Shown here one piece after another: positions 32,644 to 36,874 of a DNA stretch of 36,874 nucleotides. The DNA lies in IMG/VR virus record IMGVR_UViG_3300017730_000033, positions 1 through 36,874 of that record, one strand, 5' to 3'. The translations under genes and the position numbers were made by a program. The first letter of the stretch is position 1; every line of letters begins with the position of its first letter. The notes under the pieces are model-generated. The model had not been told where the DNA came from. It ran no database searches and saw only the letters and a list, made by a program, of their open reading frames with translations. The stretch comes from a virus.

Positions 32644-33539
32644 TTTCCCTTCCTCCTTTTGTAAGTTTTACAAGCCGCACAAGTTGGGCGGCATCTTCTC
32701 TTTCTACCCTTTGAAGCGTCTTTTCTTCCACAAGGTTTAGGTCCGTTTTTCTTTCCACATGAAGAACAGTCAATCCATCCTCCCTGTGTTTTCTTTCCTT
32801 TACCTTCCTTTCCACCTCTTCGAGAGAACCACCCATGTAAGCCTTCTGACTTCTCTCTCTTAAAGTTATCGCCACTTCGACGCTTTTTCTTCTTATATTT
32901 CTTAGAAGACTTTTTACGACGAGCCTTACTTTTCTTTTGTAAAATATCTTCCCAAGATTTAGAAATATCCAAATACGCATCGGCAAGCATAAGTCCTACT
33001 TTTTTACCTGCTTCTATATCACTTGGGTAATGATTTCCCATTTGAACACGGGAGAGAGAAATTGAATCTGCCATAGTATTAAGTTCTTTTTTCTTATCGG
33101 GATATTTCTCACCGAGAACTTTAGCCAACGCATGTGCTTCAATAGCGTGGCCGCTTGGAAAAGAAGGTGTATCGTCTGTATTTGTCACAGACTTAATTTT
33201 ATCCGAGATTTCATATGGTCGCTTTCTACCGTATTTCATTTTAAGTCGTATGGTATGAATGTCCACATCTTCTATAAAATCTTCCCATTCGGACATTTTT
33301 TCACCAACAATGTCGAGCAACATTTTATGGTTATTTTTATCTAAATCGTTAATAGTTTTTTTATCTAAGTCTTGACCTTCCATGATTTTTAGAACCTTTG
33401 GTAGTTCCTCTTCGTTATCGGGAAATGAAAGTTTAGGAATGTCTACTTCAAAAGAAGGTTCGGAATCGAGAAGTTTTTGCTTACTCGCAGAAAGACTGTT
33501 CATCCATTTGGATTCTTCCTTGAGTATTTCCCGCCACAT
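32640..33539 (-). CDS. Tagged PAP2-family phosphatase fused to second tag and Cys-rich basic domain
   Basis: A 299-residue fusion; start at ATG 33539-33537 places the tag MWREILKEES first, and a longer upstream start would overlap the previous gene. The PAP2 acid-phosphatase signature is complete: K100-x6-R107-P108, P128-S-G-H131, and S163-R-x5-H170-x3-D174. No transmembrane helices are visible, so it looks soluble, unlike most lipid phosphatases. Residues 194-202 repeat a tag (KSWEDILQK), followed by a highly basic tract and a domain with HGWFSRRGG, GGWIDCSSCG, KPCGRKDASKGRKRRCRPTC and CAACK. I recall that last domain from other marine and algal viruses. The enzyme would remove phosphate from a small or lipid substrate. 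Confidence 0.88.
   Translation of the reverse strand: MWREILKEESKWMNSLSASKQKLLDSEPSFEVDIPKLSFPDNEEELPKVLKIMEGQDLDKKTINDLDKNNHKMLLDIVGEKMSEWEDFIEDVDIHTIRLKMKYGRKRPYEISDKIKSVTNTDDTPSFPSGHAIEAHALAKVLGEKYPDKKKELNTMADSISLSRVQMGNHYPSDIEAGKKVGLMLADAYLDISKSWEDILQKKSKARRKKSSKKYKKKKRRSGDNFKREKSEGLHGWFSRRGGKEGKGKKTQGGWIDCSSCGKKNGPKPCGRKDASKGRKRRCRPTCAACKTYKRRKGK
32934..32960 (-). other. Internal copy of the cargo tag within the PAP2 fusion
   Basis: Residues 194-202 of the PAP2 fusion read KSWEDILQK, matching the M-G-W-E-D-I-L-K-R start of the gene at 6388 apart from the initiator. It lies exactly between the PAP2 domain and the basic Cys-rich domain, as though two separately tagged genes had been fused. 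It also marks the domain boundary and a possible protease site. Confidence 0.8.
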
Positions 33540-33543
33540 GTTA

Positions 33544-33771
33544 TCACTTCTTTTTTGAATTACCCCAATTAGCCGCACCCTTTTTACGACATTGGACTAA
33601 AGCACCGGAAGCGTAGGCAGAAGGCCATTTTTTATAACGACTTCTTACTTTGCGATAACAAGCGTCTTTCTTGGTCTTGGATTTCTTTTTCTTTCTGCCT
33701 TTTTTCTTAGCCTGTTTTGAACCCTTCTTGCGGCGAGACTTACTTTTCTTACGCAATGTATCGAACCACAA
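33544..33771 (-). CDS. Tagged small basic protein with marine-virus WPSAYASGA domain
   Basis: A 75-residue protein starting MWFDTLRKKSKSRRKK, a tag with Leu-Arg for Ile-Leu. Residues 8-34 are almost entirely Lys and Arg. The C-terminal 40 residues (ACYRKVRSRYKKWPSAYASG then ALVQCRKKGAANWG) match a small domain that I remember as common in marine phages, cyanophages and algal giant viruses; its function is unknown to me. The basic linker suggests DNA association. Its stop lies 5 nt before the PAP2 start. Confidence 0.85.
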   Translation of the reverse strand: MWFDTLRKKSKSRRKKGSKQAKKKGRKKKKSKTKKDACYRKVRSRYKKWPSAYASGALVQCRKKGAANWGNSKKK

Positions 33772-33780
33772 GTTAATCCC

Positions 33781-34005
33781 TCAGTCTAATTTTGTTGGAA
33801 ATCCCCTTGCTCGTGATTGTTCCTTTTGCTTCATAGGGCAACTTGGTCTTGCTGGATATTCTTTCAAGTTTAATGGACACATACTGTATAGAACAACACT
33901 TTCTTTACATCTTGGACAAACACCTGTTTTCTTAACACCTTCCGATAAACTTCTCTTTTGGGCATCGCTAAGGTCTTGTTGTTTTACAATATCTTTCCAT
34001 GTCAT
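33781..34005 (-). CDS. Tagged zinc-ribbon-like protein
   Basis: The start ATG 34005-34003 (MTWKDIVKQQDLSDAQKR, 74 aa) follows AGGTGA at a 5-nt gap; an in-frame GTG three codons upstream lies within that site. The tag is followed by a short helix, then Cys30, Cys33, Cys43 and Cys56 (GVCPRCKESVVLYSMCP; RPSCPMK), a plausible zinc-binding set with unusual spacing. The tail is basic. Function unknown. Confidence 0.76.
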   Translation of the reverse strand: MTWKDIVKQQDLSDAQKRSLSEGVKKTGVCPRCKESVVLYSMCPLNLKEYPARPSCPMKQKEQSRARGFPTKLD

Positions 34006-34020
34006 AATAATCACCTAATT

Positions 34021-34266
34021 TTAAACGGGGTTTTCTTCCATCATAATTAAACTTAAAGCACGAAGGGGGGAAATTTTCTCCCTACTTGCTCGGCTCATTG
34101 CTCTTTGTAATTGGTCTTCGCTGGCGTTAAAGAATAGAATCTTGTCTACAACCATTTCAATTACATCTTGTGTAATACCGTAATCGTGAAATAGAGTTGC
34201 TGTAATAAAATCCCTCGGCCCCATTGTCATTAAACTTCGTTTTTTAATCTCGTCTTTCCATGTCAT
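34021..34266 (-). CDS. Tagged small helical protein
   Basis: I start at ATG 34266-34264 (MTWKDEIKKRSLMTMG, 81 aa), which overlaps the upstream stop by 4 nt; an earlier in-frame ATG would overlap the upstream gene more. The tag has Glu-Ile-Lys in place of Ile-Leu-Lys. The rest is helical (ITATLFHDYGITQDVIEMVV; EDQLQRAMSRASREKISPLR) without Cys. Function unknown. Confidence 0.7.
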   Translation of the reverse strand: MTWKDEIKKRSLMTMGPRDFITATLFHDYGITQDVIEMVVDKILFFNASEDQLQRAMSRASREKISPLRALSLIMMEENPV

Positions 34267-34469
34267 TCTTTCACACTCCATAAGTTTGTCCATAATTTAT
34301 GTCTTTCGTAATTCTCTTCTAAATAGTCGATAACCTCATCTTGCGATGGTGCGTTATAACCAAGACTGTTCGTAAGATGTTTATAAATGTTTTCAAATAA
34401 ACTGTCTTCCGTAATATAAGAATCAAGCATTTCACGCCAATCAAGTTTAAGTATATTTTGCCATGTCAT
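34263..34469 (-). CDS. Tagged small acidic helical protein
   Basis: A 68-residue protein starting MTWQNILKLDWREMLDSYIT, a consensus tag immediately followed by a second Trp-containing helix (DWREML). The remainder is helical and acidic (YNAPSQDEVIDYLEENYERH) with further Trp near the end (LWTNLWSVKE). The stop overlaps the next start (ATGA). No family recognised. Confidence 0.73.
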   Translation of the reverse strand: MTWQNILKLDWREMLDSYITEDSLFENIYKHLTNSLGYNAPSQDEVIDYLEENYERHKLWTNLWSVKE

Positions 34470-34473
34470 ATTA

Positions 34474-34941
34474 TCAACCCCTTATACTATGAATATCCAT
34501 ATATGTTCTTAAAGCAAATCTTACTTCTTCGATAAGACGAGATGTATCTCCGAATATTTCCATAAAAACCTTAAAAATATTAAAATACATTCGGGGTGAA
34601 TCAACGGGTTTTCCTCTATGCAGGTCATCGAGCATTTCTGCAATTTGATTTTCTGCTAATTGTTGTTGACCTCTAAATCCACCAACTCTATCCAATAATG
34701 TTTTATTAGTATTGCTTTTCCAATTCAAATGATGGTTTTTAAAATCTCTAATTGTTAATTTTCTACCTATCGCTTCTTCAATATCTTCAATATCCATAAA
34801 TCTATCACCTTCGGTTTCTCCTAATATTCTACCTCCGGCTTGTCTGTATATATCATCGTTGACTAAAAAGGTATCTTGACCGTGTAATCTTTCAGGTGTT
34901 TCTTCATTAGTTCGCACCTTTAATATATTTTCCCAACTCAT
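34474..34941 (-). CDS. Tagged protein, unknown (155 aa)
   Basis: Begins MSWENILKVRTNEETPERLH; the first 23 nt of the gene are identical to those of the gene starting at 36261. The body is mixed, with GQDTFLVNDDIYRQAGGRIL, an acidic helix (FMDIEDIEEAIGRKLTIRDF) and a C-terminal helix bundle (MYFNIFKVFMEIFGDTSRLI). The front half resembles small domains found in chromatin-like or histone-fold-sized proteins only superficially, so I assign no function. Its start overlaps the preceding stop by 4 nt. Confidence 0.74.
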   Translation of the reverse strand: MSWENILKVRTNEETPERLHGQDTFLVNDDIYRQAGGRILGETEGDRFMDIEDIEEAIGRKLTIRDFKNHHLNWKSNTNKTLLDRVGGFRGQQQLAENQIAEMLDDLHRGKPVDSPRMYFNIFKVFMEIFGDTSRLIEEVRFALRTYMDIHSIRG

Positions 34942-35297
34942 GTATATTCCTCCCTTACCGCTAAGGCTTCACTAATTTTATCAATCAATCCACCGACAGT
35001 TGCATAAAATAAAGTATTACCATCTTCAAAGGCTTCATCATGTCCCTCATCTTCTGTAAATTGGTCTTGCTTTTCACCAATTCTTTTCATTAGTGTTCGT
35101 AATACTCCTTGAGTTCTTGGTTCGGAATACATAGGACTTTCTAAATAATCTCTTAAATTAAATATAATACCTATAACTGAATTTGGTTGGTTCACATTAC
35201 CGATATAACGAGGTGGAAAGTATTCTACGATTTCTCTACGCAGGTCTTCAAACATAGCCGGTAAGTCGTCGTATTTTAAAATGTCTTGCCACTTCAT
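34938..35297 (-). CDS. Tagged protein, unknown (119 aa)
   Basis: Begins MKWQDILKYDDLPAMFEDLR, a consensus tag. Helical segments (VLRTLMKRIGEKQDQFTEDE; YATVGGLIDKISEALAVREE) flank a Pro/Tyr-rich stretch (VEYFPPRYIGNVNQPNSV). Its ATG shares a base with the stop of the metalloprotease gene, a sign of translational coupling. No known domain. Confidence 0.73.
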   Translation of the reverse strand: MKWQDILKYDDLPAMFEDLRREIVEYFPPRYIGNVNQPNSVIGIIFNLRDYLESPMYSEPRTQGVLRTLMKRIGEKQDQFTEDEGHDEAFEDGNTLFYATVGGLIDKISEALAVREEYT

Positions 35298-35917
35298 TAT
35301 TCCACCTGCTCTCTTCTTACAAATGAAGTCGCTATTCTATCTATGAGAGGATTTAAAAGTTCTACAAGTATGGTTTCAACATATGAATATCTTTCATCAT
35401 TCATTTCCATAATCCTTCTAATTGCCCTTGTTCTTTGAGTAATATCTTGTATCATAGTATTTACTAATTTAATTCTAAATTGTCTATCATCTAAATTATA
35501 AGAAGTTGAATATGCTTGTATTTCTATCGTTAAAAGCATTTCAAAATACATCTTAAGATTTCTTTCCATTTCGGGTTGCAGTTCTCTCCACAACGCTATA
35601 AAATCTTCATGTTCTAATACCTCTATATCTATGTTATTTATCTGTGATATAAATTCTATAAAAGTGGCCGAAGTTTTTTTTGCTGTTTCAATTAATTCTG
35701 GTTCCGTATTATATTGCGCTTGATGAGTTGTTTCATGTGCTAATGTGTTCGCTATTTTTTCGGGAGTTACATTGGGATTAGGTGAAATATTTATTGAATC
35801 AGTCCTATAATCATAAGTACCATCGGCTGTTTTATCAGGTCTTAGTTTAATATTAGGTGCAGGTCTATCACGGTCTACCGGTTTGAATTTAATTTTTAGA
35901 ATGTCAAACCAACTCAT
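35297..35917 (-). CDS. Tagged zinc metalloprotease (HExxH)
   Basis: A 206-residue protein starting MSWFDILKIKFKPVDRDRP. After the tag and a Pro-rich linker comes a short beta region (TYDYRTDSINISPN) then the active helix KIANTLAHETTHQAQYN with H61-E62-x-x-H65, the zinc-binding and catalytic motif of gluzincin-type peptidases. Glu132 in the later helix IEIQAYS is a candidate third zinc ligand. The last 70 residues are helical. No signal peptide is visible, so it acts in the cytoplasm or inside the virion. It may process virion or host proteins; the substrate is unknown. Confidence 0.82.
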   Translation of the reverse strand: MSWFDILKIKFKPVDRDRPAPNIKLRPDKTADGTYDYRTDSINISPNPNVTPEKIANTLAHETTHQAQYNTEPELIETAKKTSATFIEFISQINNIDIEVLEHEDFIALWRELQPEMERNLKMYFEMLLTIEIQAYSTSYNLDDRQFRIKLVNTMIQDITQRTRAIRRIMEMNDERYSYVETILVELLNPLIDRIATSFVRREQVE

Positions 35918-35931
35918 GCTAATCTACCCTA

Positions 35932-36261
35932 TTATTCTACTTGACTATCTTCCGAAGCAATTCTTGAAGAAATTAGTTCATAAAGTTCATTTACTAAGTC
36001 CCCTCTTTCTAAAGAAGTTTCAAACATTCTGTTTGCGATTTGATATTCCCTTGAACTTTTATCATCTTCAAAGGCTCTCTTGACATGGTTCATAAAAATA
36101 TACATTAAATTATTATCGTGAACGCTACCTTTAGGGTGTTTTTTTCCACTCATTACAGCCATAAACCAATCATAAAATTCTCTTACTGATTTATTCATAT
36201 ATTCATCCATTTTAGGGTCACCTTCATACACATCTCTTTTTAATATATTTTCCCAACTCAT
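35932..36261 (-). CDS. Tagged helical protein, unknown (109 aa)
   Basis: Begins MSWENILKRDVYEGDPKMDE, the most typical tag form. The body is helical with aromatic residues (SVREFYDWFMAVMSGKKHPK; NLMYIFMNHVKRAFEDD) and an acidic C-terminus (LVNELYELISSRIASEDSQV). It has no Cys and no enzyme motif. It is separated from both neighbours by only 12-14 nt. Function unknown. Confidence 0.75.
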   Translation of the reverse strand: MSWENILKRDVYEGDPKMDEYMNKSVREFYDWFMAVMSGKKHPKGSVHDNNLMYIFMNHVKRAFEDDKSSREYQIANRMFETSLERGDLVNELYELISSRIASEDSQVE

Positions 36262-36273
36262 TGTAATCTCTCC

Positions 36274-36465
36274 TTATCTTGGACTATCTATTGATTCTGT
36301 GCCTTCATCTTCAGTATATCCACATTTAGTACAATATGAAACTTCGTCTTTACCTGTTAGTGAAGCCGCTTTATTAGGAAAAGTAGTCATCATTTTTGAA
36401 CCGCATCTTGGGCATTCTTTATCCCCGTAAAAGGGTTTATTTTTTAGTATATTTTTCCAATTCAT
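36274..36465 (-). CDS. Tagged zinc ribbon protein
   Basis: A 63-residue protein, MNWKNILKNKPFYGDKECPR at the start. Cys18-x2-Cys21 (CPRCG) and Cys45-x2-Cys48 (CTKCGY) form a classic zinc ribbon like those in archaeal transcription and translation factors such as TFIIS-type proteins. The C-terminus is acidic and short. Its ATG overlaps the upstream stop (ATGA). It could bind nucleic acid or RNA polymerase; there is no evidence for which. Confidence 0.8.
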   Translation of the reverse strand: MNWKNILKNKPFYGDKECPRCGSKMMTTFPNKAASLTGKDEVSYCTKCGYTEDEGTESIDSPR

Positions 36466-36874
36466 GCTAATCTCTCCGCTATATCATCTCGTATCTCAGT
36501 CCATACTTCGGGGTATCTTTCTATAAGAACCTTTTGTATAACTTCAATCTGTTGAATCACCACTGTTTCCTCTCGCTTATGTACTAATTTACCCTTAAAT
36601 TCCAGCGCATACTTTAGCGACTCACGAATTTCTTTACTAAGTTTTACCAAAGAATCCACTGTCTTAAAATCTAAATCATCGTTATCTATAATAAATTGTT
36701 GAATCTTACCTTGAAGCATTTGAACATTTTGAGAAAGTAATTCAATTTCATTTAATTCTACACGGGCTACATCCAAAGCCGCCGATTGTTGTACGATAGG
36801 TTTGAGGTGCTTTTTCATATGTAAATTAATTAAATCCACACCGACTTCTAAATATGCGGCCACTTTACTTGGTC
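36462..36874 (-). CDS. Partial N-terminal HTH and coiled-coil protein; small terminase candidate
   Basis: The frame runs off the right edge: the codons before GTG 36863-36861 stay open (PSKVAAYLEVGVDLINLHMK), so the true start lies outside the window. The first visible part resembles a recognition HTH of the type S-K-V-A-x-Y-L-x-V-x-x-x-x-I, followed by long helices (ELLSQNVQMLQGKIQQFIID; ALEFKGKLVHKREETVVIQQ). HTH plus oligomerising helices is the layout of phage small terminase subunits, which select viral DNA, and it is the gene upstream of the whole late module. An alternative is a regulator. It carries no cargo tag. Confidence 0.6.
   Translation of the reverse strand, partial: PSKVAAYLEVGVDLINLHMKKHLKPIVQQSAALDVARVELNEIELLSQNVQMLQGKIQQFIIDNDDLDFKTVDSLVKLSKEIRESLKYALEFKGKLVHKREETVVIQQIEVIQKVLIERYPEVWTEIRDDIAERLA

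Noticed and set aside
31795-36465. Tags as intein, signal peptide or membrane anchor
   Set aside because: They lack a hydrophobic core, Cys splice junctions and a signal peptidase site, and several tagged proteins are cytosolic-type enzymes or zinc ribbons.
1-36874. CRISPR arrays, tRNA or rRNA genes, insertion sequences, attachment sites
   Set aside because: I saw no direct-repeat/spacer array, no cloverleaf-like gap sequence, no transposase and no end repeats. Nearly all of the window is coding; no structure search could be run.

Overview
The window is a continuous run of late (virion) genes from a tailed, HK97-fold double-stranded DNA virus (Caudoviricetes type). Every gene I accept lies on the minus strand, so transcription runs from high to low coordinates. 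Genes are tightly packed, many with 4-nt or larger start/stop overlaps, and no gap exceeds about 60 nt. The DNA is AT-rich. Many ribosome binding sites read GAGGTGAT or GGTGAT. Together with an archaeal-looking ATP-dependent DNA ligase, zinc-ribbon-rich proteins and one TATA-like box, this fits a virus or provirus of a marine archaeon. The host is inference; a marine bacterial phage cannot be excluded.

Layout in order of transcription. (1) 36.87-31.8 kb: a partial HTH protein (small-terminase candidate), then twelve small genes. Nearly all their unrelated products start with the same short tag, roughly M-x-W-x-[DEN]-I-L-K. Recognisable cargo includes an HExxH metalloprotease, a PAP2 phosphatase, zinc ribbons and very basic Cys-rich domains seen in other marine viruses. 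(2) 31.74-26.5 kb: a small membrane protein behind a possible TATA promoter, two large uncharacterised proteins, and a three-repeat tagged protein beside the terminase. (3) 26.5-12.0 kb: packaging and head genes: TerL, a winged-helix/LAGLIDADG protein, a portal with zinc knuckles, four unknown proteins, an ATP-dependent DNA ligase, prohead protease with an in-frame nested scaffold gene, and the major capsid protein. (4) 12.0-7.3 kb: probable decoration/accessory proteins, an 808-aa unknown and a head-tail adaptor. (5) 7.3-3.9 kb: a second cluster of tagged genes. (6) 3.9-0 kb: a tail-terminator candidate, a large tail tube protein, a tail assembly chaperone pair joined by a classical -1 frameshift at T TTA AAA, and the start of a probable tape-measure gene cut by the left edge.

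The most notable signal is the repeated N-terminal tag on 16 clear proteins, with one spacing variant, one weak case and one internal copy inside the PAP2 protein. Similar Trp-acidic helices end the scaffold (M-S-W-N-E-V-H-E-L) and a small coiled-coil protein in the same operon. My hypothesis is a capsid-targeting peptide, analogous in principle to the one on phage T4 internal proteins. It would load a set of cargo proteins into the prohead and perhaps be trimmed by the prohead protease. This rests on sequence pattern and context only.
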